Positions 1 through 13,532 of a stretch of 64,000 nt of DNA are shown here, piece by piece; the first letter of the stretch is position 1; each line of letters starts with the position of its first letter. Source of the DNA: Saccoglossus kowalevskii (lineage: Eukaryota > Hemichordata > Enteropneusta > Harrimaniidae); contig NW_003120923.1 of the NCBI RefSeq assembly GCF_000003605.2, positions 345,354 to 409,353 on the forward strand, written 5' to 3'. The notes beneath the pieces are model-generated. The model saw only the letters and a program-made list of their open reading frames with translations. It searched no databases and was not told the origin of the DNA. Position numbers and translations under genes: made by a program.

Positions 1-187
1 GTCAGTGCAGGTCAGTAAAAGTTTATCACAAGTGGATAGTGGGCTTATTACCAGGTGTAGTTGACTATTTTACCTTGTTTTATTTGTATTAACTTATTAT
101 ATTGCAATTAACCAGCTAGTTCATACGTTCCTGTATATTTTGTATTGCTTTCCTTTGGCGATCTGTGCGACGAATCATATGATAATG

Positions 188-2037
188 CATACTATTGTAT
201 TAAGACATTATATGTAATTGATGCCTTAATTATGTCATTTAATATAAGATTAGTTAGGAGAATTATGAATCACCTTATGAGAATTGTAATTGTTGTGCAG
301 ATTTCCAAAATAAAAGAAAAGTTTTGTTCTTCATAAGAAACGTTTGAAAACAGCATCCATCTGACAATTGACTTTCCAAGAGAACTTCTGTAGTATATGT
401 ATTGAACATAAATGACGAGTTGTTGCCCATTAGTGCATGATAACAGGACAAGGAGAGGATGTGCACAATAATGGGCGAGACACAGTCCAGTTAATCTCCT
501 TGTAGGAGTACATCACCGTCATTATATCAGCCTATTCAGATTAACCACGCGGATAGACATTGTTGAACCTTCCATCACCTTAGCATATGGTCAACTTAGC
601 TGTATACACAACAGATTATTTGTAAAATTGTTTATGTATTTTATCATTGCTTGATTTAGTGAAAAAACAAACATGTATTTGTACATTTCTCACTGTGGGT
701 AGTGCTCACCTGCATCTGAACCAGACTTCATTTTCGTTTTTTTTCTGTATTATGTTATATATACTAACATTAAGTTACTATCATTGTAGTGATCGTTCGA
801 GCGAACGGCGCACCGTGACTAGTACGGTGGTTCAGTGTCCGCCGCAGCCTTGCTATACGATACGCCAGATCGCCGCTGTGGATCGGCTGGATCGACTGTG
901 CGTAGATGTGCGTACCCGGGGTACATGTACGTACTGGTATCGTTACCCCCTCCCACAAGTGTTTTCAAACCATTATTTAAGGTAGATATTATTGGTAACT
1001 AACTGTCCTCTCTGTGTGATTTTTTTTTCAAATTTGACAAATACTTTGAAGCTAAACCAAACGTAGAGGCCCTAGCGAGCAACAAAAACAAATAGAACTG
1101 GAAAGCTTGTGGGTGTTAGCCATCCTTGAGTGAGGACCAACCGTGATTTTAATCTGGCATTAAACATAATATATCACACCTGAGAACAAGAATACTTTCA
1201 TTTGTTTATGCAAGTTGTGCCACAGACTGTGACATTTACCGGGAAGTAGACGATGAGAAAATACAAGTCACGTCGGTTCTTCGTCAATCTCGATTCGCAA
1301 ATAGTGTAATACAATTCACTACAATAACGGTAAAAAGTCGTCTCTCTGTACTCGCTCTCTGTAGCCATACCCCTACTGCGTTTATTTATGGTTGGATAAA
1401 TCTGCCCAGGTTAACCTTATATCGACACGATAGGGCGACATAAGGCGGGAGGCCACCAGGACAGTGTCATCTGTCGCGGAATCTAGAAGCGCGCGTACTA
1501 AATAGAACGCTTCGCCCGAGCGTGCTTTAGCATACTTAGCAGACGACGATGCTCTCACAAAATTGTCTGATTTCGATATTTAAAAACGCTGCTATTGGCA
1601 ATGGGTCATATTATTTGCTGCGATTGATAAACCAGAATACAGTCAAACTTCCAGATGACAGACTATCAGTTATTTTTAAACCAATATGGCTTGAATACAT
1701 GTTGATAAAAGCAATTTCCACATTCATAAATGTATTTTACCAGTTTGAAATATTAGTGTCAATTCGATTAGCGCTATTTGATGAAGTGTCAATTGTTCCT
1801 ATGCATTAATTACCAAATTCAACAATTCACTATTTTAATTATACATTGTAAGTTCAATTCTAATATTTACGGCTAATAGAATTCATATGATAATTATATG
1901 TCAATTATAAGGTGGAACACCATACATGCACATGCACAGCAACACGCATCCAATTCAACTGAATATGTTGTTTCAATTCAAATACGAAAAATAAAGATAT
2001 AAAGACTTAATCCAAATGGCGAATGTTGAACGATGAG
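188..2037 (+). repeat. Array unit 1, left-truncated with inverted edge
   Basis: Direct similarity to the other units begins near 270. The preceding 188-253 matches the reverse complement of the segment normally found just before that point (seen at 2094-2150 and 10919-10970), so the left edge is locally inverted. Confidence 0.65.
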
Positions 2038-4257
2038 TGACTCCACCACTCATTCGAATTTGTAATATTACTTTTATTCTAACTTTATACTAACCTGCTG
2101 TTAAATGGCATAATTAAGGCATCAATTACATAAAGTGTCTCAAACCACAACTATGCAGCACCTTATGAAAATTGCATTTCTTGCACAGATTGACAAAAGG
2201 AAGCAAAGTTTTGTTCTTCATTAGGATCGTATGAGAACAGCATCCTAGTTAATGTTAAATTTGCTGTAGTATATGTATTGAATATAAATGACGACTTGCT
2301 GCCTATTAGTGCATGATAAAGGGCAAGGAGGAGATCTGCACAGTACGGGGCGAGACACAGTCAAATTTCTCCATATTTAGGAGATCATCAACGTCATTAC
2401 ATCAGCCTATTTAGATTAACCACGCGGCTCGACATTGATCAACAGCTATATTGAACTTTCCATCATCTTAGCATATGGTCAATTGTTAAAAAGCGTTAGT
2501 TGTATGCACATCGGGTTATTTGTCAAATTGTTTATGTATTTTATCATCTCGAATTATCGAGTAACACTGGTTTTGACTGAATTGCTTGATTTAGTGAATA
2601 AACATGCATTTGTACATTTTCTCTCCAGACTTTAGAAAGTGGAAAACATGTTAATACAAGCAATGTCCACATTGATAATTGTTTTTTACCAGTACTCATG
2701 TGTTTGAAATATCAGAAAGTGGTCACATGTATCTGAACCAGATGTTCGCTTTTTGTGTATTATGTGATAGATACTAACATTAATTTACTGTCACTAACAA
2801 ATAATGTGTTTAATGCTGTAAGCTGAATGTGTGGTGCATACTTGTCAAAGCAGTGCTTGGGCAAGTATATAACGTGAAAATTCGATACTAAATATGCTTA
2901 TTTATATGTACCGACCATATGTGGCGACTTAAAATGTCTTTCTGGAAAATGTATCCACAATCTCATATGGCAAACTAAGGAGCTAGTTTTAATCCGTCAA
3001 ATATTATTGTATTTAATTCATTTCCTTTGCACGTGGACGAGTGACAGGTATGCAATAGCATTGTAGTGATCGTCCGAGCGAACGGCGCACCATGAATGGC
3101 ACGGCTTTTCAGTGTCCGCCCCGGCCTTTCACTACGCTACGCTAGATCACCGTTGTTGACCGGTTGGATCGACTGTCCTTAGAGGTGCGTACACGGGGTA
3201 CATGTACTAGTGTCGTCACCCCATTCTACGAGTGTTTTCAAACCACCAAGGTAGATGTTATTGGTAACTGTCCAGTCTGTATGATTGTTATTTTCAAATT
3301 CTACGAGAGGCCGGTTATTTGACGAATACTTTGAAGCCAAACAAAACTTAGAGGCCTAGCGAGCAACAAAACGAACAGAACTGGAAAGTTAGTGGGTGTT
3401 AGCCATCCTTGAATGAGAACCAAACGTGATTTCAAGCTGGCTTTAAAAATAAAAACTCACACCTGAGAACAGGAATACTTTCATTTGTTTATGCAAGCTG
3501 TGCTCCGGACTGTGACATTTACCGGGAAGTAGACGATGAGAAAATAAAAGCCACGTCGGTTCTTCGTCAATCTCGATTCGCAAATATTGTAATACTACTC
3601 ACTACAAAAACGGAAACAAATCCTCTCTCTGTCTCCGCTCTCTGTAGACTTACCCCTACTTCGTTTATCGGATTTGCGTGGATAGATCTTCCCCGGTTAA
3701 CCTTAGTTCATAGACACGATAGGGCGACCTAAGTTGGGAAGTCAGCAGGACAGTGGCATCTGTCGCGGAATCTAGAAGCGCGCGTACTAGATGAAACGCT
3801 TCGACCTAGCGTGCTTTAGCATACTGAGCAGACGAACCTTAATACTGTCAAACTTCTAGATGACAGACTATCAGTTATTTCAAAACCAATATGTCTTGAA
3901 TACATGTTAATTAAAGCAATGTCCACATTCATAAGTGTTTTTTACCGGTTCCCATGTGTTTGAAATATTAGTGTCAATTTGATTAGTGCTATTTAATGCA
4001 TTGTCAATTGTTCTTATGCATTGAATACCAAATTCAACAATTTTTAACTATACATTGTAAGTTTCATTCTAATATTTACGGCTAATAGAATTCATATGAT
4101 AATTATATGTCAACTGTAAGGTGAAATTTGCTACAACACGCACCCAATTCAACTGATTAAGCTGTTTAAATTCAAATACGAAACCATGCAAAACTGTAAA
4201 TTAGAAAATTGTGAAAGATTAAAGATTTAATCCAAAAAGCGAATGTTGAACGACTCG
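2038..4257 (+). repeat. Array unit 2 (complete, ~2.2 kb)
   Basis: Contains all three landmark segments in order and runs from one 'tgactccac' start to the next at 4258. It serves as the reference unit for the rearranged copies. No kept open reading frame. Confidence 0.75.
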
Positions 4258-5172
4258 TGACTCCACAACTCATTCAAATTTGTTATATTACTTTTATTCT
4301 AACTTTATACTGACCTGATATTAAATGACATAACCAAGGCATCACTTACATAACATATCTTAAAGCACAATTATGCAGCACCTTATGAAAATTGTATTTG
4401 TTGCACAGATAGCCAAAAGGAAGAAATGTTTTGTTCGTCATTGGGATCGTATGAGAACAGCATCCTTCAGGAAAATGTCTCTCCTAGTCAATGAATACTG
4501 CTGTAGTATATGTGTTGGGCATAAATGACCACTTGCTGCTCATTATTACATGATAACGGGACAAGGAAGGGATGTGCACAATAATGGGCGAGGCACAGTC
4601 AAGTTCTTCCACTTTTAGGAGTACGTCACCGTCATTGTATCAGCCTACTTAGATTAACCATGCCTATTTAGATTAACATTGTTGAACAGCTATGTTGAAC
4701 CTTCTATCACCTTAGCATATGGCCCATTGTTAAAATGAGTTTGCTGTATACACATCGGATTATTTGTCAAATTGTTTATGTATTTTATCATCTCGAATGA
4801 TCTAGTAACACTGGTTTTGACTGAATTGCTTGATTTAGTGAATACACATTTATTTGTACATTTTCTCTTCAGACTGTAGAAAGTGGAATACATGTTAATA
4901 CAAGCAATGTCCACATTGATAATTGTTTTTAACAGTACCCATGTGTTTGAAATATTAGAAAGTGATCACATGTATCTGAACCAGACGACATGTTCGCTTT
5001 TTGTGTATTATGTGATAGATACTAACATTAATTTACTTTCATTAACAAATAATATGTTTAATACTGTAAGCTGAATGTTTTATTCATACTCATAAAGCAG
5101 TGTTTAAGGCCAGTATATAACGTGAATAATCGATACTAAATATGCATATTTGCATGTACCGACCATATGTGA
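4258..5172 (+). repeat. Array unit 3, front part only
   Basis: Follows unit 2 closely until about 5172, just after 'taccgaccatatgtg', where similarity stops and unrelated sequence begins. Confidence 0.7.
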
Positions 5173-5643
5173 CGCAATGTAGAAAACTGGAAATTTTGGA
5201 ACACAACTACGCTTCACAAGACTAAAATTTATATATCAATTGCAAAGTTGTAGTAAGCAACTATGTTCTGTCTATATATAAATATGTCTTCATAATTTTT
5301 GTGGTAGTAACAAGTTGTTGTAAACGCACCAATCGGCCAATAATCAATAGTGCCAATAATCAATAGTAGAAAATGATATGTATTATTAAATGATAATGCT
5401 GGTCTTGCAGTTTTAGTTTTTACAGATGATATTTATTTGACAGTGACAGCGTTAACTCAAGGAAGGTGGCATCATAATTTTGTGTCAAAATTAATTTAGT
5501 GTAATTAGTGTAATTGTATTTTTTTAGCTAGATTAGCTAAATTAAATATAGCAACGCGATAATTCGAGACAAACTGTCAGCGTCATAATGAGAGAACATT
5601 AGACCTGGAAAAATGTGTAGTTGGCGGGTAGTATAATTAATTT

Positions 5644-5647
<4 letters not shown>

Positions 5648-5738
<91 letters not shown>
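5648..5738. repeat. (AT)n dinucleotide microsatellite
   Basis: Uninterrupted alternating AT over about 90 bases. The apparent Tyr-Ile repeat peptide on the minus strand is an artefact of this tract. Confidence 0.97.
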
Positions 5739-5741
<3 letters not shown>

Positions 5742-5792
5742 AATGATACATCAAGCCAAATAACAAAATGACCCTCACAAAAAAGCAGCACA

Positions 5793-6489
5793 AATGTAGG
5801 AGAATGCAATTTACATTTTTTATATCACTTTTCATTCTCTAGATATTCAACTGTTCATCAGTATTATGTAGTCAGCCATCTTGATTCTCAAGCAAATGAT
5901 TATGGGTAAAGTATGACGTCATAGAATCTGTTGTCAGAAATTGAGACATGAAAAATACTGATGCGAATTAGTTCAATTTTTCTTTGTGCATATTACTCAT
6001 GTATATAATTATAGTAATGACAATGAAGTGAAGATATTGCAAAAAACGTTAAAAAAATAAAAATCTCTATTTTAGTCGTGAAATATAGAATGACACTTTT
6101 TGTAATATATCAGGTAATATATCACCGATATAACATACTTACATCGGTAAATTGTATACAATATAAGACAATTTTATCATTCGGTAGAAAAACATGAAAA
6201 TAAATATTTTCAGTTCTGTTTCCATGAGAACTAATTTATAAGCATGTTTGGCACCAGTACATGTTGGCTATCACGTTCTAAATTTCAGCCAATTGGAAGT
6301 TCAACTTTTGAAATTATGAATAAAATCATTTTTCCAATTTCTGACAACAGATTGTATGATGTCATACTCTACCAATAATCCTGTGTTGAAGAACCAAGAT
6401 GGCGGACTACATACATTGATGAAAAGTTGAATATCTAAAGAAATAGAAAGTGATATAAAAAAACTGTAAACTGCATGTTCTTACATTAG
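5793..6489. mobile_element. Foldback/MITE-like element with ~160 bp inverted arms
   Basis: The segment 5793-5955 matches the reverse complement of 6325-6489 at clearly more than chance identity: 'agatattcaac', 'gtagtc.gccatcttg', 'atctgttgtcagaaattg' and 'tttatatcacttt' all recur. The arms flank about 370 bp of AT-rich sequence without a transposase frame. This is the form of a non-autonomous foldback transposon. Ends are approximate, and no clean target-site duplication was identified. Confidence 0.65.
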
Positions 6490-6530
6490 TCGAGCTCTCT
6501 TATCTGGAAGTATTATGTTGTTAGACATAG

Positions 6531-7089
6531 TCTAGTTGAGAAGCCACCAGAACAGCGGCATCTGTCGCGGAATCTAGAAGGGCGCATACTAGATGGAACA
6601 CTTCGACCAAGCGTGCTTCAGCGTACTAAGCAGATGACGATGACCTCACAAAATTGTCTGATATCAATATTGAAAACCGCTGTTATTGGCAATGAGCCAT
6701 TTCATTTGCTGCCGTTAATAAACCTGAATATTGTCAAACATCCAGATAACAGGCTGTCAGTAATTTTAAAACCAATATAGCTTGAATACATGTTAATAAA
6801 AGCAAAGTCCACATTCATAATTATATTTTACCAGTATCCATGTGTTTGAAATATTAGTGTCAACTTGGTTAGTACTATTTGATTCAGTATCAATTGTCCT
6901 TATGCACTAAATACCAAATTCAACAATTCACTATTTAAATTATGCATTGTAAGTTCTATTCTAATATTTACGGCTGATAGAATTCATATGATAATTTTAT
7001 GTCAACTATAATGCTGAAACTCCAGATATACACATTCGCAGCAACACGCACCTAATTCAGCTGAATATGCTGTTTCAATTCAAATACGG
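6531..7089 (+). repeat. Array unit fragment (rear part)
   Basis: Resumes the array pattern with the 'atctgtcgcggaatctagaa' landmark and runs to 'tttcaattcaaatacgga', where it breaks off. Confidence 0.65.
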
Positions 7090-7310
7090 AACTATCAATT
7101 GCATGTTCTTACATTTGCCGAGCTCTTTTATCTAGAAGTATTATGCTGTTAGACTTGACTTTCTCTTTAAACAATCATTAAAGACATGCCAACCCATAAT
7201 GGGTGAAAGCTCACATTAATTGTGCAACATATATGTGCGAGGCGTGATGAGCATTTGTAGTGTTGTCACTATCACTAAGAAGCGGAAAATTTGGAAAGGT
7301 GAACGGAGCA
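7090..7310. other. Short foreign segment replacing ~1 kb of array unit
   Basis: A 220-bp stretch stands where about 1 kb of unit sequence should lie. It starts with a ~55 bp sequence ('gcatgttcttacatt' onward) also found at 6474-6526, linking both breakpoints. Confidence 0.5.
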
Positions 7311-8686
7311 CATTTCCACAATCTCATATGGCAAACAAAGAAACTAGTTATAATCCATCAAGTATTATTGTGTTTAATATTTAAATTGCTAGGGACGAGT
7401 GACAGGTGTGGAGTAGCACTGTATTGATCGCCCTAGCAAACGGCACACCGTGACTGGTACGTCGCTTCGGTGTCCGCCGCGGCCTTGCACTACCCTACGC
7501 TAGATCGCCTCTGTAGACCGGCGGGATCAACTGTGCGTAGAGGTGCGTACCTGTGGTACATGTACGTGATGGTATCTTATACCATTCCACGAGTGATTTT
7601 AAACCATCAATGTAGATGTTATTGGCAACTGTCCTGTTCACTAAATAGTTATATTACATTTTACGGGAGGCCGATGATTTGACTAATACTTTGAAGCTAA
7701 ACGAAACTTGGAAGCGTAGCGAGCAACAAAACGAACATGGCTGGAAAGCTAGTGGGCTGGAAAGCTGGTGGTGATAGTGATCCTTGAAGGAGAACCAACA
7801 GTGATTTTAATCTGGCTTTATAAATAAAGAACAACACACCTGAGAAGGTGAATACTTTCATTTGTTTATGCAAACTGTGCTCCGGACTGTTACATTTACC
7901 GGGAAGTTGATGCTGAGAAAATACAAGTCACGTCGGTCTTTCGTCAATCTCAATTCGCAAATAGTGTAAAACTACTGACTACAAAAACGGTAAAAAGTCG
8001 TCTCTCTGTACTCGCTCTCTTTAGCCATACCCCTACTGCGTTTATTCAATTGGATAAATCTGCCCCGGTTAACCTTATATCGACACGATAGGGCGACATA
8101 AGTCGGGAGGCCACCAGGACAGTGTCATCTGTCGCGGAATCTAGAAGCGCGCGTACTAGATGGAAAGCTTCATCCAAGCGTGCTTTAGCATACTTAGCAG
8201 ACGACGATGCTCTCATAAAATTGTCTGATTTCGATATTGAAAAACGCTGTTATTGGCAATGGGCCATATTATTTGCTGCGATTGATAAACCAGAATACAG
8301 TCAAACTTCCAGATGACAGACTATCAGCTATTTTAAAACCAATATGGCTTTGAATACATGTAAATAAAAGCAATGTCCACATTCATAATTGTATTTTACC
8401 AGTTTGAAATATTAGTATCGATTTGATTAGCGCTATTTGATGTGTCAATTGTTCTTACCAAATTACCAAATTCAACAATTCACTTTTTTAATTATACATT
8501 GTAAGTTCAATTCTAATATTTACGGCTAATATAGTTCATATGATAATTATATGTCAACTATAAGGTGACACACCATACACATTCGCAGCAACACCCACCC
8601 AATTCAACTGAATTTGTTGTTTCAATTCAAATACGAAAAAAAAGATGTAAAGATTTAATCCAAATGGTGAATGTTGAACGATGAGT
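7311..8686 (+). repeat. Array unit 4, lacking its front part
   Basis: Contains the second and third landmarks, aligned with unit 2 from about its 2950 position on. The 64-codon open frame in it is not kept in the other copies and is treated as chance. Confidence 0.7.
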
Positions 8687-10863
8687 GACTCCACCACTCA
8701 TTCGAATTTGTTATATTACTTTTATTCTAACTTTATACTAACCTGATGTTAAATGGCATAATTAAGGCATCAATTACATAAAATGTCTCAAACTACAACT
8801 ATGCAGCACCTGATGAAAATTGCATTTCTTGCACAGATTGACAAAAGGAAGCAAAGTTGTGTTCTTCATTAGGATCGTATGAGAACAGCATCCTAGTCAA
8901 TGGAAACTGCTGTAGTATATGTATTGAACAAAATGACGACTTGCTGCCTATTAGTGCATGATAACGGGGCAATGAGGAGATCTGCACCATAAGGGGCGAG
9001 ACACAGTCAAATTTCCCCATATTTAGGAGGACATCGCCATCATTATATCAGCCTATTTAGATTAACCACGCTGGTAGACATCGTTGAACAGGTATGTTGA
9101 ACTTCCATCACATTAGCATATGGTCATTTGTTAAAATGCGTTAGCTGTATACACAACGGGTTATTTGTCAAATTATCTATGTATTTTTTCGTCTCGAAGT
9201 CTCTTAGTAACACTGGTTTAAACTGAAATGCTTGATTTAGTGAAAAAGACAACATGTATTTGTACATTTCTCTCCAGCTGTGGGTAGTGCTCAACTGTAT
9301 CTGAACCAGACGACATATTCGCTTTTTTGTGTATTATGTGATCGACACTAACATTAATTTACTGTCACTAACAAATAATGTGTTTAATGCTGTAAGCTGA
9401 ATGTGTGGTGCATACTTGTCAGAGCAGTGCTTGGGCAAGTATATAACGTGAATAGTCAATACTAAATATGCTCATTTAAATGTGCCGACCATATGTTGCG
9501 ACTTAAAATGTCTTTCTGGAAAATGTATCCACAATCTCATATGGCAAACTAAGACGAGTTTTAATCCATCAAATATTATTGTGTTTAACATTTACATTAC
9601 TAGGGGAAGAGTGATTCGTGTGGAGTAGCATTGTACTGATCGCCCGAGTTAACGACATACCGTGACTGGTAGGTCGTTTTGGTGTCCGCTGCGACCTTGC
9701 ACTACGCTACGCTGGATCGCCTCTGTGGACCGACTGGATCGACTGTGCGTAGAAGACGGGTACGTAATGGCATCGTAATCCAATTCCATGAGTGTTTTCA
9801 AAGCATCAAGGTAGATGTTATTGACAACTGTCCTGTTCATGTTCACTAAATTGTTTGTCTCAATTTTTACGGGAGGCCGGTGATTTTACGAATACTTTGA
9901 AGTCAAACGAAACTTGAAGTCGTAGCGAGCAACAAAACGAACATGGCTGGAGAAGGAAAACCAACAGCAATTTTAATATGTCTGTATAAATAAAAAAGTA
10001 CAACTAACAAATCAAATACTTTCAGTTGTTTAATTAAAACTGTTCTCCGGAAGGTGACATTCACCGGGACGTTGACGATGAGAAAATGCAAGTCATGTCG
10101 CTCTTTCGTCATCTCATTTCGCAAATAGTGTATACTACGCACTGCAAAAACAGAACAAATTCAGCTCTCTGTACTCGCTCTTTGCAGACATACCCTCACT
10201 TCGTTTATTGCATTTGCTTGGATAAATCTGCCTTGGTTAACCTTAGTTTATCGACACAATAGGGCGACCTAAGTCGAGAGGCCACCAGGACAGCGGTATC
10301 TGGCGAATAATCTGGGAGCGCGCATACTAGATGGAACGCTTCGACCGAGCGCGCTTCACAGTACTGAGCAGCCGACGATGGCCTCACAAAATTCTGATTT
10401 CGGTATTGAAAACCGCTGTTATTGGCAATGAGCCATTTCATTTACCGCCGTTGATAAACCTGAATATTGTCAAACATCCAGATGACGGACTATCAGTAAT
10501 TTTGAAACCAATATAACTTGAATACATGTTAATAAAAGCAATATCCACATTCATAATTGTTTTTTTTTACCTTTACCCATGTGTTTGAAATATTAGTGTC
10601 AACTTTGTTAATGCTATTTGACGCAGTGTCAATTGGCCGTATGCACTAAATACCAAAGTCAACAATTCACTATTTAATTATACATTGTAATTTCCATTCT
10701 AATATTTACGGCTAATAGAATTCATACGATAATTATATGTCAACTATAACGTGAAAACTCCAGATATACACCAAATTCAACTGAATATGCCTTGTAAAAC
10801 AACTGTAAAATTAGAAAAATAAAGATGTTATGATTTAATCCAAAGCGCGATATTGAACGACTA
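8687..10863 (+). repeat. Array unit 5 (complete, ~2.2 kb)
   Basis: All three landmarks in order. Length is close to unit 2, with scattered substitutions and small indels. Confidence 0.75.
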
Positions 10864-11390
10864 TTGACTCCACCACCCATTTGAATTTGCGATTTCACTT
10901 TTATTCTGATCTCATATTAAATGACATAATTAAGGCATCAATAACATGAAAGATCTTAAAGCACAATTATGTAGCACCATATGAAAATTATATTTGTTGC
11001 ACAGATTGCTAAAATGAAAAATGTTATGTTCTTCATTGGGACCGAGTGAGAACAGCATCCTTCTGAACAATTCTCTTTTGTAGTCCACTGAATCTACTGT
11101 AGGTATATGTGTTGGGCATAAATTACGAACTACTGCCCATTAGTACAGGACAAGGAAGGGATGTGCAAAATAATGTGTGAGACACAGTCGAGTTCATCCA
11201 TATTTTAGGAGAACATCACCGTCATTATATCAGCCTATTTAGATTAACCACGTGGCGAGACATTAGAACAGGTACATTGAACAAACACCTTAACATATGG
11301 TCAGTTGTTTTAATAGGCTTGCTGCAGATTATTTGCCAGATTGTCTATGTATTTTATTTGTACATTTCGCTCTAGACTGCGGGAAGTATT
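10864..11390 (+). repeat. Array unit 6, right-truncated
   Basis: Matches the front of units 2 and 5 and stops near 11390, where single-copy-looking sequence begins. Confidence 0.7.
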
Positions 11391-13437
11391 ATTTACCTGT
11401 TCAATTCAATTAGTTCAATGTGTGTTTCTTGATATGCATAACTGTAATGTACTAGGTATTGTTGCAGATAGGGACATGCAACCGATGCTATAATTGTGTG
11501 GTCATAAAAAAATATGCCCAACATATTAAGTCATCATATATGGTCATTATGTCATTACATATTCATAAATCTCAAACCACAGCTACTTAGAACCACCCTT
11601 ACCATTTGCTCTATTATAAGCACATATGACTACTGTAAAACTAAAGGACAAACTTAAGACTAGTCTATTGTCAAAATAAGGCACATTTCAATGGTTTTGG
11701 ATGCAATAAACACAATGTTTTATGTGTAGTGAACACGTGCCTCTAATATAGTAATAAATACAGTGTATCTTATTTGTTTTTCATGCCTCCAATACCTTCA
11801 GTACACGGGAATTTCTTTCTACGCTTTCTTTGATTTCTTGTTGATGGTGCGATTCGGCAGTGTTAGCATTATCTAAACCCGGTTCCATCATAAGTTTGTT
11901 TTGAAAATTTAGTGTAATTGTATGTTTTCAGTAAATATAGAAAAGGATCATTTGAGACAAATTGTCGGAGTTATAATGTAGGAACATAAGACCAAGAATA
12001 ATTGTGTAGAAGATAGGTAGTATGGTAATCGGAAATAGTTCCGGAGGTGAACGCCAAACACTACCTCCAATATTAGCAAATAAATCCCTTGTCCTCCTCA
12101 AAATTTCAATCTACTTAGCATCTTAATAAAGGCTCTACACATATGGAATACTATGGAATGATTTATATCAGGCACTAACCAATATTCAGGAACAAAAAGC
12201 CCACAGAATCAGCGACTACAGCATGACCATTTTGTATTTCATCAATTAGACCAAACCGTTTTGATAATATGGGTGTCATGTACAATCACTTAAATGTGTT
12301 TTAAAACAATTCCTTTATTATAATCCTTTTTCGATATTAAGTGTTGACTTCATTGAACATTTGACTATCAGAATTGGTATGCTCACATTATAGTTGGGAT
12401 GTTCCTGTTTATGTATAATTGCAAATTATGGATGGGTAAATAGTTATTAGAACATATCTGTCTGTAGGGGCGAAGTGTAGCGTCTTTTTAGGGATTTGAT
12501 TTGATTTATATAATCGGAAATTGTTTAAATGTTGGGATTATTAAGTGGTGTTCACAAAATGAATTGTGCATAACATAAATGAAATGCTATTTTAGAGGAA
12601 TTCACTTATCAATTATTGAATTATTAAAATCATGATGAATGAAACACCCACAACTCTAACAATCGGATATTTTTACTGAAAATACATCAGACCTTTTTCC
12701 CATAAATGTGTCTTCTATTGTGTTCGTGGCCCTCTACATTTGAGATCAATTCTCAATTTCCGTGTTGTTTTGACGCAGAGGACGCTAATAAAAAAGTAAT
12801 TAATACTAAGTTTATTCAAATGTTACTTGACAGATTTGGACTTGAGTCTGGAGTATTTCCTTAAAACAATTTTGTTCAAAATTACAATAAATAACTCATA
12901 GTTTTAATTGTACGGGAGCCATATATTCTTTATCACATTACCAAACTGTTTCCCACGAAAACATTTCTTTCTATTGTGCGTGAGGCCCTCTGTAGTTGAA
13001 ATCAGTTTTTTTAATTTCCGTGTATCGTTTAATTACAATAAATAATTTCTACTTGTAATTGTATGCTGGACACTATATTGATTTATATTAGCAGATTATC
13101 AAACCGTTTTCCGGAAAAAATATGTTTTGCTACTAAAACGGCAAGCTTACTAATTGTATTGTATTCTAGTGAGAGCTGTCTGTCTGACTTGTTTTTGAAA
13201 GTCAGTTACTGACAGCCACTTTGTGGTTTTGGGTGCTGATCTGAGCCATTGTGTGCAATGGATTTATGATCTCTGTTAGCTGTTGTATGTCAAAAAATAC
13301 ACGTCGTTTCTGAGATGAACAATAATAGTAATAGTAATTGGTAAGAGCTGTTACTTATGTGACTTTATTGTTAAACTTCTGGTTTTATTATTAAATAACT
13401 TTGGAATTGACATTAGGCGGCATTATCTGTATTGCAT

Positions 13438-13532
13438 GTATATAGTGTGAACGGCATTTTTCTTGTATATGCATATATATATCTGTTCTGGAAGACAAGA
13501 AAAATGCTGTCCAATGCAGCCACACTCTATAT
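13438..13532. other. Perfect-core hairpin (possible small-RNA precursor or MITE relic)
   Basis: The arm 13451-13466 pairs with 13495-13510 over about 16 bp, including the perfect complement 'gcatttttcttgt'/'acaagaaaaatgc'. Outer bases 13438-13448 pair with 13522-13532 after an 11-base bulge. The loop is about 28 bases. Size and shape would fit a pre-miRNA-like hairpin, but the bulge and AT-rich loop also fit a decayed palindrome. Confidence 0.35.

Larger units (their letters stand above)
5173..6530. other. Non-array insert within the tandem array
   Basis: About 1.36 kb with no similarity to array units. It replaces the roughly 800 bp that should follow unit 3's front part. It holds a long (AT)n tract and a foldback element, and ends with a ~55 bp segment repeated at 7098-7152. 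No gene is seen. Confidence 0.6.
188..11390. repeat. Tandem array of ~2.2 kb repeat units (six partial or full copies)
   Basis: Three landmark segments recur in the same order. One contains 'gcgaacggcgcaccgtgac' (near 795, 3075, 7435 and 9645). One contains 'atctgtcgcggaatctagaa' (near 1470, 3760, 6560, 8128 and, diverged, 10297). One contains a 'gatgtgcacaata'-type stretch (near 455, 2330, 4570, 8980 and 11158). Landmark spacings are about 1.9-2.3 kb, so this is a direct tandem array. No long open frame is kept between copies, so I see no gene in it. It could be a satellite-like segmental duplication or nested copies of an unclassified transposon. Confidence 0.85.

Noticed and set aside
5647-5835. 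62-residue minus-strand frame rich in Tyr-Ile
   Set aside because: Translation of the (AT)n microsatellite.
8122-8316. 64-codon frame inside the tandem array
   Set aside because: Broken by stops in the other array units, so not under coding selection.
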